From Volvox africanus (taxonomy: Eukaryota > Chlorophyta > Chlorophyceae > Chlamydomonadales > Volvocaceae): a stretch of 64,000 nt of DNA. Shown one piece after another: positions 36,541 to 49,122 of this stretch (its first letter is position 1; every line of letters begins with the position of its first letter). A program made the position numbers and the translations under genes. Below the pieces are notes generated by a model that saw only the letters and a list, made by a program, of their open reading frames with translations, searched no databases and was not told the origin of the DNA. Where the stretch lies: contig BSDZ01000026.1 of the NCBI GenBank assembly GCA_030268105.1, forward strand, positions 1,430,001-1,494,000, given 5' to 3'.

Positions 36541-37603
36541 AATGTGTGGGCTTTCACGTTGCCGCAGGAAAATCTGAAGGATCACATCTTGGCTGTAAGC
36601 TTGCACAAGGCCTCATGTACTGGTCTCAACCAAATCACATCACATCACATCACATCGGGATCTGATGGCAGAGAGATCCATCATGTTGCAGCATGTGTGT
36701 CCTACGTCATCCGGAAAAAACAGATGGATGGTGCATGCATGCATATGACAGAAGCACAGCTGTGGCTTGCATGGATAGCCACTACTGACAGTTCAACCAG
36801 GTGCATCAACCAGACGGCGCATGCGTGATGTTCTTTTGACCTTCCGATGGTTTGCTTGTAGTATCTACACGTCTGCACCATCAAGCGGGCAGGCTAGCAA
36901 GTGGCACATGTGGCTAGCTAGACTTGTGCCGCTAGCTAGACTGATGCCGCCAGCTAGATTGGTGCCACTAGCTAGACTGCTATCACTAGCTAGACTTGTG
37001 CCGCTAGCTAGACTGGTGCCACTAGCTAGACTGAAGCCGCTAGCTAGATTTGTGCCTCCAGCTTGACTAGTGCCGCTAGCTTGACTTGTGCCGCTTGCTA
37101 GACTTGTGCCGCTAGCTAGACTTGTGCCACTAGCTAGACTTGTGCTGCTAGCTTGACTTGTGCCTCTTGCACCTGGTGCTAGCTATCAGAATTCGTTTCC
37201 CAAGCAATACAGGTTTGGCATGCATCCCAACCCGTCGCTGCACGACTGTGTTTAAAACCATTTTTGCACCCATGCAGGTCTGCTTGATCTTGGTCGAGCG
37301 GTTGTGCTCTTTCCATGTGTGAGTCCATCCATCATCATAAGCAAGCAAGCATGCATGTATGTGCTTCACGGGGCGGCCATGATGGCATATCGCATGCATA
37401 TGGCATGCCGCCCTATCTTGCAAATGAACTGAGAAGCAAGCCACGCATATGAAGCAAGCAAGCCACGCACCTGCTCTTCAGCGCTGGAATTCACCATTCT
37501 TGCTTCATCTATCATTCAGGTGCGTGCCTTATGAGCAGGGGGGACAGCTGCATGGGTGGACAAACTGAATGAGAGGGGAGGGCGGTGCTCAACGATGGTG
37601 CTC
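36541..37603 (+). repeat. Monomer 39 (class L, 1,063 bp, 14 x 18 bp)
   Basis: Private GGGCTTTCACG in B. Counterpart of monomer 42 at +2,779 bp. Confidence 0.85.
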
Positions 37604-38292
37604 AATGTGTGGGCTCTCACGTTGCCGCAGGAAAATCTGAAGGATCACATCTTGGCTGTAAGCTTGCACAAGGCCTCATGCACTGGTCTCAACCAAACTA
37701 CATTACATCACATTACATCGGGATCTGGTGGCAGAGAGATCCATCATGTTGCAGCGTGTGTGTCCTACGTCATCCGGAAAAGACAGATCGATGGTGCATA
37801 CATGCATATGACAGAAGCACAGCTGTGGCTTGCATGGATAGCCACTACTGACAGTTCAACAAGGTGCATCAACCAGACGGTGCATGCGTGATGTTCTTTT
37901 GACCTTCCGATGGTTTGCTTGTAGTATCTACATGTCTGCACCATCAAGCGGGCAGGCTAGCAAGTAGCACATGTGGCTAGCTAGACTTGTGCCACCAGCT
38001 AGACTTGTGCCGCTAGCTAGACAGGTGCCGCCAGCTAGACTGGTGCCGCTAGCTAGACTTGTGCCACTAGCTAGACTGGTGCCGCTAGCTAGATATGTGC
38101 CTTCAGCTTGACTGGTGCCGCTAGCTTGACTTGTGCCGCGAGCTAGACTTGTGCCGCTAGCTAGACTTGTACCGCTTGCTAGACTTGTGCCTCTTGCACC
38201 TGTTGCTAGCTAGCAAATCCGCCGACCTGATTTCAAATTGCAGTGTGAGCTGCCTGCGCGGCTGAGCAGAACGCTCATCCAGGATCCTCATC
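37604..38292 (+). repeat. Monomer 40 (class S, 689 bp, 12 x 18 bp)
   Basis: The tract in B reads ACTACATTACATCACATTAC instead of regular ATCAC repeats, with GGTGCATACATGC downstream. The tRNA fragment has CTGATTTCAAATTG. Confidence 0.85.
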
Positions 38293-39319
38293 AATGTGTG
38301 GGCTCTCACGTTGCCGCAGGAAAATCTGAAGGATCACATCTTGGCTGTAAGCTTGCACAAGGCCTCATGCACTGGTCTCAACCAAACTACATTACATCAC
38401 ATTACATCGGGATCTGGTGGCAGAGAGATCCATCATGTTGCAGCGTGTGTGTCCTACGTCATCCGGAAAAGACAGATAGATGGTGCATACATGCATATGA
38501 CAGAAGCACAGCTGTGGCTTGCATGGATAGCCACTACTGACAGTTCAACCAGGTGCATCAACCAGACGGCGCATGCGTGATGTTCTTTTGACCTTCCGAT
38601 GGTTTGCTTGTAGTATCTACACGTCTGCACCATCAAGCGGGCAGGCTAGCAAGTGGCACATGTGGCTAGCTAGACTTGTGCCGCTAGCTAGACTGGTGCC
38701 GCCAGCTAGATTGGTGCCACTAGCTAGACTGCTATCACTAGCTAGACTTGTGCCGCTAGCTAGACTGGTGCCGCTAGCTAGACTTGTGCCGCCAGCTAGA
38801 CTTGTTCCGCCAGCTAGACTGGTGCTGCCAGCTAGACTAGTGCCACTAGCTAGACTTGTGCCGCTAGCTTGACTTGTGCCTCTTGCACCTGTTGCTAGCT
38901 ATCAGAATTCGTTTCCCAAGCAATACAGGTTTGGCATGCATCCCAACCCGCCGCTGCACGACTGTGTTTAAAACCATTTTTGCACCCATGCAGGTCTGCT
39001 TGATCTTGGTCGAGCGGTTGTGCTCTTTCCATGTGTGAGTCCATCCAATATCATAAGCAAGCAAGCATGCATGTATGTTCTTCACGGGGCGGCCATGATG
39101 GCATATCGCATGCATATGGCATGCCGCCCTATCTTGCGAATGAACTGACAAGCAGGCCACTCATATGAACCAAGCAAGCCACGCACCTGCTCTTCAGCGC
39201 TGGAATTCACCATTCTTGCTTCATCTATCATTCAGGTGCGTGCGTTATGAGCAGGGGGGACAGCTGCATGGGTGGACAAACTGAATGAGAGGGGAGGGCG
39301 GTGCTCAACGATGGTGCTC
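38293..39319 (+). repeat. Monomer 41 (class L, 1,027 bp, 12 x 18 bp)
   Basis: Has the ATTAC-type tract. The head fragment before it reads CCAGGATCCTCATC. Its A has CCACTCATATGAACC. Confidence 0.85.
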
Positions 39320-40382
39320 AATGTGTGGGCTCTCACGTTGCCGCAGGAAAATCTGAAGGATCACATCTTGGCTGTAAGCTTGCACAAGGCCTCATGTACT
39401 GGTCTCAACCAAATCACATCACATCACATCACATCGGGATCTGATGGCAGAGAGATCCATCATGTTGCAGCATGTGTGTCCTACGTCATCCGGAAAAAAC
39501 AGATGGATGGTGCATGCATGCATATGACAGAAGCACAGCTGTGGCTTGCATGGATAGCCACTACTGACAGTTCAACCAGGTGCATCAACCAGACGGCGCA
39601 TGCGTGATGTTCTTTTGACCTTCCGATGGTTTGCTTGTAGTATCTACACGTCTGCACCATCAAGCGGGCAGGCTAGCAAGTGGCACATGTGGCTAGCTAG
39701 ACTTGTGCCGCTAGCTAGACTGATGCCGCCAGCTAGATTGGTGCCACTAGCTAGACTGCTATCACTAGCTAGACTTGTGCCGCTAGCTAGACTGGTGCCA
39801 CTAGCTAGACTGAAGCCGCTAGCTAGATTTGTGCCTCCAGCTTGACTAGTGCCGCTAGCTTGACTTGTGCCGCTTGCTAGACTTGTGCCGCTAGCTAGAC
39901 TTGTGCCACTAGCTAGACTTGTGCTGCTAGCTTGACTTGTGCCTCTTGCACCTGGTGCTAGCTATCAGAATTCGTTTCCCAAGCAATACAGGTTTGGCAT
40001 GCATCCCAACCCGTCGCTGCACGACTGTGTTTAAAACCATTTTTGCACCCATGCAGGTCTGCTTGATCTTGGTCGAGCGGTTGTGCTCTTTCCATGTGTG
40101 AGTCCATCCATCATCATAAGCAAGCAAGCATGCATGTATGTGCTTCACGGGGCGGCCATGATGGCATATCGCATGCATATGGCATGCCGCCCTATCTTGC
40201 AAATGAACTGAGAAGCAAGCCACGCATATGAAGCAAGCAAGCCACGCACCTGCTCTTCAGCGCTGGAATTCACCATTCTTGCTTCATCTATCATTCAGGT
40301 GCGTGCCTTATGAGCAGGGGGGACAGCTGCATGGGTGGACAAACTGAATGAGAGGGGAGGGCGGTGCTCAACGATGGTGCTC
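39320..40382 (+). repeat. Monomer 42 (class L, 1,063 bp, 14 x 18 bp)
   Basis: Regular ATCAC tract, GATGGCAGA and AAAAAACAGATGG. Counterpart of monomer 39. Confidence 0.85.
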
Positions 40383-41427
40383 AATGTGTGGGCTCTCACG
40401 TTGCCGCAGGAAAATCTGAAGGATCACATCTTGGCTGTAAGCTTGCACAAGGCCTCATGCACTGGTCTCAACCAAATCACATCACATCACATTACATCGG
40501 GATCTGGTGGCAGAGAGATCCATCATGTTGCAGCGTGTGTGTCCTACGTCATCCGGAAAAGACAGATAGATGGTGCATACATGCATATGACAGAAGCACA
40601 GCTGTGGCTTGCATGGATAGCCACTACTGACAGTTCAACAAGGTGCATCAACCAGACGGTGCATGCGTGATGTTCTTTTGACCTTCCGATGGTTTGCTTG
40701 TAGTATCTACATGTCTGCACCATCAAGCGGGCAGGCTAGCAAGTAGCACATGTGGCTAGCTAGACTTGTGCCACCAGCTAGACTTGTGCCGCTAGCTAGA
40801 CAGGTGCCGCCAGCTAGACTGGTGCCGCTAGCTAGACTTGTGCCACTAGCTAGACTGGTGCCGCTAGCTAGATATGTGCCTTCAGCTTGACTGGTGCCGC
40901 TAGCTTGACTTGTGCCGCGAGCTAGACTTGTGCCGCTAGCTAGACTTGTGCCACTAGCTAGACTTGTGCTGCTAGCTTGACTTGTGCCTCTTGCACCTGG
41001 TGCTAGCTATCAGAATTCGTTTCCCAAGCAATACAGGTTTGGCATGCATCCCAACCCGTCGCTGCACGACTGTGTTTAAAACCATTTTTGCACCCATGCA
41101 GGTCTGCTTGATCTTGGTCGAGCGGTTGTGCTCTTTCCATGTGTGAGTCCATCCATCATCATAAGCAAGCAAGCATGCATGTATGTGCTTCACGGGGCGG
41201 CCATGATGGCATATCGCATGCATATGGCATGCCGCCCTATCTTGCAAATGAACTGAGAAGCAAGCCACGCATATGAAGCAAGCAAGCCACGCACCTGCTC
41301 TTCAGCGCTGGAATTCACCATTCTTGCTTCATCTATCATTCAGGTGCGTGCCTTATGAGCAGGGGGGACAGCTGCATGGGTGGACAAACTGAATGAGAGG
41401 GGAGGGCGGTGCTCAACGATGGTGCTC
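40383..41427 (+). repeat. Monomer 43 (class L, 1,045 bp, 13 x 18 bp)
   Basis: The tract is a hybrid: regular ATCAC at the left and ATTAC at the right end. It is a recombinant or gene-conversion product between the two tract types. Confidence 0.85.
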
Positions 41428-42116
41428 AATGTGTGGGCTCTCACGTTGCCGCAGGAAAATCTGAAGGATCACATCTTGGCTGTAAGCTTGCACAAGGCCT
41501 CATGCACTGGTCTCAACCAAACTACATTACATCACATTACATCGGGATCTGGTGGCAGAGAGATCCATCATGTTGCAGCGTGTGTGTCCTACGTCATCCG
41601 GAAAAGACAGATCGATGGTGCATACATGCATATGACAGAAGCACAGCTGTGGCTTGCATGGATAGCCACTACTGACAGTTCAACAAGGTGCATCAACCAG
41701 ACGGTGCATGCGTGATGTTCTTTTGACCTTCCGATGGTTTGCTTGTAGTATCTACATGTCTGCACCATCAAGCGGGCAGGCTAGCAAGTAGCACATGTGG
41801 CTAGCTAGACTTGTGCCACCAGCTAGACTTGTGCCGCTAGCTAGACAGGTGCCGCCAGCTAGACTGGTGCCGCTAGCTAGACTTGTGCCACTAGCTAGAC
41901 TGGTGCCGCTAGCTAGATATGTGCCTTCAGCTTGACTGGTGCCGCTAGCTTGACTTGTGCCGCGAGCTAGACTTGTGCCGCTAGCTAGACTTGTACCGCT
42001 TGCTAGACTTGTGCCTCTTGCACCTGTTGCTAGCCAGCAAATCCGCCGACCTGACTTCAAATTGCAGCGTGAGCTGCCTGCGCGGCTGAGCAGAACGCTC
42101 ATCCAGGATCCTCATC
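41428..42116 (+). repeat. Monomer 44 (class S, 689 bp, 12 x 18 bp)
   Basis: ATTAC-type tract. Same M as monomer 40. The exit has GCTAGCCAGCAAATCC. Confidence 0.85.
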
Positions 42117-43143
42117 AATGTGTGGGCTCTCACGTTGCCGCAGGAAAATCTGAAGGATCACATCTTGGCTGTAAGCTTGCACAAGGCCTCATGCACTGGT
42201 CTCAACCAAACTACATTACATCACATTACATCGGGATCTGGTGGCAGAGAGATCCATCATGTTGCAGCGTGTGTGTCCTACGTCATCCGGAAAAGACAGA
42301 TAGATGGTGCATACATGCATATGACAGAAGCACAGCTGTGGCTTGCATGGATAGCCACTACTGACAGTTCAACCAGGTGCATCAACCAGACGGCGCATGC
42401 GTGATGTTCTTTTGACCTTCCGATGGTTTGCTTGTAGTATCTACACGTCTGCACCATCAAGCGGGCAGGCTAGCAAGTGGCACATGTGGCTAGCTAGACT
42501 TGTGCCGCTAGCTAGACTGGTGCCGCCAGCTAGATTGGTGCCACTAGCTAGACTGCTATCACTAGCTAGACTTGTGCCGCTAGCTAGACTGGTGCCGCTA
42601 GCTAGACTTGTGCCGCCAGCTAGACTTGTTCCGCCAGCTAGACTGGTGCTGCCAGCTAGACTAGTGCCACTAGCTAGACTTGTGCCGCTAGCTTGACTTG
42701 TGCCTCTTGCACCTGTTGCTAGCTATCAGAATTCGTTTCCCAAGCAATACAGGTTTGGCATGCATCCCAACCCGCCGCTGCACGACTGTGTTTAAAACCA
42801 TTTTTGCACCCATGCAGGTCTGCTTGATCTTGGTCGAGCGGTTGTGCTCTTTCCATGTGTGAGTCCATCCAATATCATAAGCAAGCAAGCATGCATGTAT
42901 GTTCTTCACGGGGCGGCCATGATGGCATATCGCATGCATATGGCATGCCGCCCTATCTTGCGAATGAACTGACAAGCAGGCCACTCATATGAACCAAGCA
43001 AGCCACGCACCTGCTCTTCAGCGCTGGAATTCACCATTCTTGCTTCATCTATCATTCAGGTGCGTGCGTTATGAGCAGGGGGGACAGCTGCATGGGTGGA
43101 CAAACTGAATGAGAGGGGAGGGCGGTGCTCAACGATGGTGCTC
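42117..43143 (+). repeat. Monomer 45 (class L, 1,027 bp, 12 x 18 bp)
   Basis: Counterpart of monomer 41 at +3,824 bp, with the same CATCCAATATC variant in A. Confidence 0.85.
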
Positions 43144-43706
43144 AATGTGTGGGCTCTCACGTTGCCGCAGGAAAATCTGAAGGATCACATCTTGGCTGTA
43201 AGCTTGCACAAGGCCTCATGTACTGGTCTCAACCAAATCACATCACATCACATCACATCGGGATCTGATGGCAGAGAGATCCATCATGTTGCAGCATGTG
43301 TGTCCTACGTCATCCGGAAAAAACAGATGGATGGTGCATGCATGCATATGACAGAAGCACAGCTGTGGCTTGCATGGATAGCCACTACTGACAGTTCAAC
43401 CAGGTCCATCAACAAGACGGCGCATGCGTGATGTTCTTTTGACCTTCCGATGGTTTGCTTGTAGTATCTACATGTCTGCACCATCAAGCGGGCAGGCTAG
43501 CAAGTGGCACATGTGGCTAGCTAGACATGTGTCGCTAGCTTGACTTGTGCCGCCAGCTAGACTTGTGCCGCTAGCTAGACTTGTACCGCTTGCTAGACTT
43601 GTGCCTCTTGCACCTGTTGCTAGCTAGCAAATCCGCCGACCTGACTTCAAATTGCAGCGTGAGCTGCCTGCGCGGCTGAGCAGAACGCTCATCCAGGATC
43701 CTCATC
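43144..43706 (+). repeat. Monomer 46 (class S, 563 bp, 5 x 18 bp)
   Basis: Smallest monomer in the window. M starts at AGACATGTGTCG. B has ATCAACAAGACGG, shared with monomer 47. Confidence 0.85.
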
Positions 43707-44079
43707 AATGTGTGGGCTCTCACGTTGCCGCAGGAAAATCTGAAGGATCACATCTTGGCTGTAAGCTTGCACAAGGCCTTATGTACTGGTCTCAACCAAA
43801 TCACATCACATCACATCACATTGGGATCTGGTGGCAGAGAGATCCATCATGTTGCAGCGTGTGTGTCCTACGTCATCCGGAAAAGACAGATAGATGGTGC
43901 ATGCATGCATATGACAGAAGCACAGCTGTGGCTTGCATGGATAGCCACTACTGACAGTTCAACCAGGTGCATCAACAAGACGGCGCATGCGTGATGTTCT
44001 TTTGACCTTCCGATGGTTTGCTTGTAGTATCTACACGTCTGCACCATCAAGCGGGCAGGCTAGCAAGTGGCACATGTGG

Positions 44080-44997
44080 CTAGCTAGATTTGTGCCGCCA
44101 GCTAGACTGGTGCCGCTAGCTAGACTGGTGCCACTAGCTAGACTGGTGCCACTAGCTAGACATGTGCCGCCAGCTAGACTTGTGCCGCTAGCTAGATTTG
44201 TGCCTGCAACTAGACTTGTGCGGCCAGCTAGACTGGTGCCGCTAGCGAGATTTGTGCCACTAGCTAGACTGGTGCCACTAGCATGACTTGTGCCACTAGC
44301 TAGACATGTGCCGCTAGCTAGATTTGTGCCGCCAGCTAGACTGGTGCCACTAGCTAGACTGGTGCCACTAGCTAGACTGGTGCCACTAGCACGACTGCTG
44401 CCGCTAGCTAGATTTGTGCCTGCAACTAGACTTGTGCGGCCAGCTAGACTGGTTCCGCTAGCTAGATTTGTGCCGCCAGCTAGACTTGTGCCGCCAGCTA
44501 GACTTGTGCCGCTGGCTAGACTTGTGCTGCCAGCTAAACATGTGCCGCCAGCTAGACTGGTGCTGCTAGCTTGACTTGTGCCGCCAGCTAGATTTGTGCC
44601 TCCAGCTAGACTTGTGCCGCCAGCTAGACTTGTGCCGCCACCTAGACTTGTTCCGCTAGCTAGATTTGTGCCTCTAGCTAGACTTGTGCCGCCAGCTAGA
44701 CTGGTGCCGCCAGCTAGACTGGTGCCGCCAGCTAGACTGGTGCCGCTAGCTTGACTTGTTCCGCTAGCTAGACTTGTGCCGCCAGCTAGACTTGTGCAGC
44801 CAGCTAGACTGGTTCCGCTAGCTAGATTTGTGCCTCTAGCTAGACTTGTGCCGCCAGCTAGACTTCTGCCGCCAGCTAGACTGGTGCCGCCAGCTAGACC
44901 GGTGCCGTAAGCTTGACTTGTGCCGCTAGCTAGACTTGTTCCGCTAGCTAGACTTGTGCCACTAGCTAGACTGGTGCTGCTAGCTTGACTTGTGCCT
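44080..44997 (+). repeat. Minisatellite of monomer 47, 51 x 18 bp
   Basis: 918 bp, exactly 51 periods. It contains the CTGCAACTAGACTTGTGCGG pair of variant repeats twice, showing internal block duplication within M. CTTGAC variants introduce stops, so it is not one open frame. Confidence 0.9.
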
Positions 44998-45488
44998 CTT
45001 GCACCTGTTGATAGCTATCAGAATTCGTTTCCCAAGCAATACAGGTTTGGCATGCATCCCAACCCGCCGCTGCACGACTGTGTTTAAAACCATTTTTGCA
45101 CCCATGCAGGTCTGCTTGATCTTGGTGGAGCGGTTGTGCTCTTTCCATGTGTGAGTCCATCCATCATCATAAGCAAGCAAGCATGCATGTATGTGCTTCA
45201 CGGGGCGGCCATGATGGCATATCGCATGCATATGGCATGCCGCCCTATCTTGCGAATGAACTGACAAGCAAGCCACTCATATGAACCAAGCAAGCCACGC
45301 ACCTGCTCTTCAGCGCTGGAATTTACCATTAATTCTTCATCTATCATTCAGGTGCGTGCGTTATGAGCAGGGGGGACAGCTGCATGGGTGGACAAACTGA
45401 ATGAGAGGGGAGGGCGTTGCTCAACGATGTAGCTCTGCTGCGGAACAGGTGTGAGTGTGTGGTTGAACAGGTTCTCATCCCATGATAC

Positions 45489-45560
45489 GTTTGCGTGGTG
45501 TAGTGGTTAGCACTGTGGACTCTGAATCCGCCGACCTGAGTTTAAATTGCAGCGTGAGCT
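45489..45560 (+). pseudogene. tRNA-Gln-like head, copy 2
   Basis: The acceptor 5' strand is GTTTGCG, which still pairs with CGTGAGC through G-U wobbles. The CTG anticodon arm is intact. The T-loop is mutated to TTTAAAT and the T-stem 3' side is TGCAG, so the T-arm does not close properly. Confidence 0.7.
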
Positions 45561-45601
45561 GCCTGCGCGGCTGAGCAGAATGCTCATCCAGGATGCTCAT
45601 C

Positions 45602-46682
45602 AATGTGTGGGCTCTCACGTTGCCGCAGGAAAATCTGAAGGATCACAACTTGGCTGTAAGCTTGCACAAGGCCTCATGTACTGGTCTCAACCAAATCACA
45701 TCACATCACATCACATCGGGATCTGATGGCAGAGGGATCCATCATGTTGCAGCGTGTGTGTCCTACGTCATCCGGAAAAGACAGATAGATGGTGCATGCA
45801 TGCATATGACAGAAGCACAGCTGTGGCTTGCATGGATAGCCACTACTGACAGTTCAACAAGGTGCATCAACCAGACGGTGCATGCGTGATGTTCTTTTGA
45901 CCTTCCGATGGTTTGCTTGTAGTATCTACATGTCTGCACCATCAAGCGGGCAGGCTAGCAAGTGGCACATGTGGCTAGCTAGACTTGTGCCGCTAGCTAG
46001 ACTGGTGCCGCTAGCTAGACTGGAGCCACTAGCTAGACTGGTGCCGCTAGCAAGACTGGTGCCACTAGCTAGACTGGTGCCACTAGCTAGACTGGTGCCA
46101 CTAGCTAGACTTGTGCCGCTAGCTAGATTTGTGCCTCCAGCTTGACTGGTGCCGCTAGCTTGACTTGTGCCGCTAGCTAGACTTGTGCCGCTAGCTAGAC
46201 TTGTGCCACTAGCTAGACTTGTGCCGCTAGCTTGACTTGTGCCTCTTGCACCTGTTGCTAGCTATCAGAATTCGTTTCCCAAGCAATACAGGTTTGGCAT
46301 GCATCCCAACCCGCCGCTGCACAACTGTGTTTAAAACCATTTTTGCACCCATGCAGGTCTGCTTGATCTTGGTCGAGCGGTTGTGCTCTTTCCATGTGTG
46401 AGTCCATCCATCATCATAAGCAAGCAAGCATGCATGTATGTTCTTCACGGGGCGGCCATGATGGCATATCGCATGCATATGGCATGCCGCCCTATCTTGC
46501 AAATGAACTGACAAGCAAGCCACGCATATGAAGCAAGCAAGCCACGCACCTGCTCTTCAGCGCTGGAATTCACCATTCTTGCTTCATCTATCATTCAGGT
46601 GCGTGCGTTATGAGCAGGGGGGACAGCTGCATGGGTGGACAAACTGAATGAGAGGAGAGGGCGGTGCTCAACGATGGTGCTC
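45602..46682 (+). repeat. Monomer 48 (class L, 1,081 bp, 15 x 18 bp)
   Basis: Isolated L unit among long units. B has GATCACAACTTGG and GCAGAGGGATCC, shared with monomer 51. A has CTGCACAACTG. Confidence 0.85.
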
Positions 46683-47281
46683 AATGTGTGGGCTCTCACG
46701 TTGCCGCAGGAAAATCTGAAGGATCACATCTTGGCTGTAAGCTTGCACAAGGCCTCATGTACTGGTCTCAACCAAATCACATCACATCACATCACATCGG
46801 GATCTGATGGCAGAGAGATCCATCATGTTGCAGCATGTGTGTCCTACATCATCCGGAAAAGACAGATAGATGGTGCATGCATGCATATGACAGAAGCAGA
46901 GCTGTGGCTTGCATGGATAGCCACTACTGACAGTTCAACCAGGTCCATCAACCAGACTGCGCATGCGTGATGTTCTTTTGACCTTCTCATGGTTTGCTTG
47001 TAGTATCTACACGTCTGCACCATCAAGCGGGCAGGCTAGCAAGTGGCACATGTGGCTAGCTAGACTGGTGCCGCCAGCTAGATTGGTGCCACAAGCTAGA
47101 CATGTGTCGCTAGCTTGACTTGTGCCGCCAGCTAGACTTGTGCCGCCAGCTAGACTTGTACCGCTTGCTAGACTTGTGCCTCTTGCACCTGTTGCTAGCT
47201 AGCAAATCCGCCGACCTGACTTCAAATTGCAGCGTGAGCTGCCTGCGCGGCTGAGCAGAACGCTCATCCAGGATGCTCATC
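46683..47281 (+). repeat. Monomer 49 (class S, 599 bp, 7 x 18 bp)
   Basis: Private GAAGCAGAGCTG and CCTTCTCATGG in B. Confidence 0.85.
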
Positions 47282-47654
47282 AATGTGTGGGCTCTCACGT
47301 TGCTGCACGAAAATCTGCAGGATCACATCTTGGCTGTAAGCTTGCACAAGGTCTCATGCACTGGTCTCAACCAAATCACATCACATCACATCACATCGGG
47401 ATCTGGTGGCAGAGAGATCCATCATGTTGCAGCGTGTGTGTCCTACGTCATCCGGAAAAGACAGATAGATGGTGCATGCATGCATATGACAGAAGCACAG
47501 CTGTGGCTTGCATGGATAGCCACTACTGACAGTTCAACCAGGTGCATCAACCAGACGGCGCATGCGTGATGTTCTTTTGACCTTCCGATGGTTTGCTTGT
47601 AGTATCTACACGTCTGCACCATCAAGCGGGCAGGCTAGCAAGTGGCACATGTGG

Positions 47655-48518
47655 CTAGCTAGACTTGTGCCGCCAGCTAGACTGGTGCCACTAGCTAGAC
47701 TGGTGCCACTAGCTAGACATGTGCCGCCAGCTAGACTTGTGACGCTAGCTAGATTTGTGCCTGCAACTAGACTTGTGCGGCCAGCTAGACTGGTGCCGCT
47801 AGCTAGATTTGTGCCACTAGCTAGACTGGTGCCACTAGCATGACTTGTGCCACTAATTAGACATGTGCCGCTAGCTAGATTTGTGCCGCCAGCTAGACTG
47901 GTGCCACTAGCTAGACTGGTGCCACTAGCTAGACTGGTGCCACTACCACGACTGCTGCCGCTAGCTAGATTTGTGCCTGCAACTAGACTTGTGCGGCCAG
48001 CTAGACTGGTTCCGCTAGCTAGGTTTGTGCCGCCAGCTAGACTTGTGCCACCAGCTAGACTTGTGCTGCCGGCTAGACTTGTGCTGCCAGCTAGACTTGT
48101 GCCGCCAGCTAGACTGGTGCGGCTAGCTTGACTTGTGCCGCCAGCTAGAATTGTGCCGCCAGCTAGACTGGTTCCGCTAGCTAGATTTGTGCCTCTAGCT
48201 AGACTTGTGCCGCCAGCTAGACTTGTGCCGCCAGCTAGACTGGTGCCGCCAGCTAGACTGGTGCCGCTAGCTTGACTTGTGCCGCTAGCTAGACTTGTGC
48301 CGCCAGCTAGACTTGTGCCGCCAGCTAGACTGGTTCCGCTAGCTAGATTTGTGCCTCTAGCTAGACTTGTGCCACCAGCTAGACTTCTGCCGCCAGCTAG
48401 ACTGGTGCCGCCAGCTAGACCGGTCCCGTAAGCTTGACTTGTGCCGCCAGCTAGACTGGTGCCGCTAGCTAGACTGGTGCCACTAGCTAGACTTGTGCTG
48501 CTAGCTTGACTTGTGCCT
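47655..48518 (+). repeat. Minisatellite of monomer 50, 48 x 18 bp
   Basis: 864 bp, exactly 48 periods. Point changes such as TGACGCTAG, CACTAATTAG and CACTACCACG are private to this copy. Confidence 0.9.
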
Positions 48519-49009
48519 CTTGCACCTGTTGATAGCTATCAGAATTCGTTTCCCAAGCAATACAGGTTTGGCATGCATCCCAACCCGCCGCTGCACGACT
48601 GTGTTTAAAACCATTTTTGCACCCATGCAGGTCTGCTTGATCTTGGTCGAGCGGTTGTGCTCTTTCCATGTGTGAGTCCATCCATCATCATAAGCAAGCA
48701 AGCATGCATGTATGTGCTTCACGGGGCGGCCATGATGGCATATCGCATGCATATGGCATGCCGCCCTATCTTGCGAATGAACTGACAAGCAAGCCACTCA
48801 TATGAACCAAGCAAGCCACGCACCTGCTCTTCAGCGCTGGAATTTACCATTCTTGCTTCATCTATCATTCAGGTGCGTGCGTTATGAGCAGGGGGGACAG
48901 CTGCATGGGTGGACAAACTGAATGAGAGGGGAGGGCGTTGCTCAACGATGGAGCTCTGCTGCGGAACAGGTGTGAGTGTGTGGTTGAACAGGTTCTCATC
49001 CCATGATAC

Positions 49010-49081
49010 GTTTGCGTGGTGTAGTGGTTAGCACTGTGGACTCTGAATCCGCCGACCTGACTTCAAATTGCAGCGTGAGCT
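49010..49081 (+). pseudogene. tRNA-Gln-like head, copy 3
   Basis: Acceptor GTTTGCG and box A as in copy 2. T-arm CTGAC-TTCAAAT-TGCAG with mismatches in the two pairs next to the loop. Upstream flank GAACAGGTTCTCATCCC. Confidence 0.7.
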
Positions 49082-49122
49082 GCCTGCGCGGCTGAGCAGA
49101 ACGCTCATCCAGGATGCTCATC

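Larger units (their letters stand above)
43707..45601 (+). repeat. Monomer 47 (class F, 1,895 bp, 51 x 18 bp)
   Basis: Longest complete monomer, and the first of the long-M units that dominate the right third. The exit reads GTTGATAGC. Its A has ATTAATTCTTC near 45,330 and CTTGGTGGAGCGG. Confidence 0.85.
47282..49122 (+). repeat. Monomer 50 (class F, 1,841 bp, 48 x 18 bp)
   Basis: M resembles that of monomer 47 with three fewer repeats. B has GTTGCTGCACGAAAATC, otherwise seen only at 24.7 and 26.8 kb. Confidence 0.85.

Noticed and set aside
41957..42364. A 135-codon frame joining minisatellite and module B, and a similar one at 63245-63652
   Set aside because: Chance read-through of a class S junction and of a tRNA-like head respectively. 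The sister monomers do not keep the frame.
44080..44997. CRISPR array
   Set aside because: The 18-mers are contiguous with no spacers, are variable in sequence, and sit in a eukaryote-type satellite with no cas-like genes.
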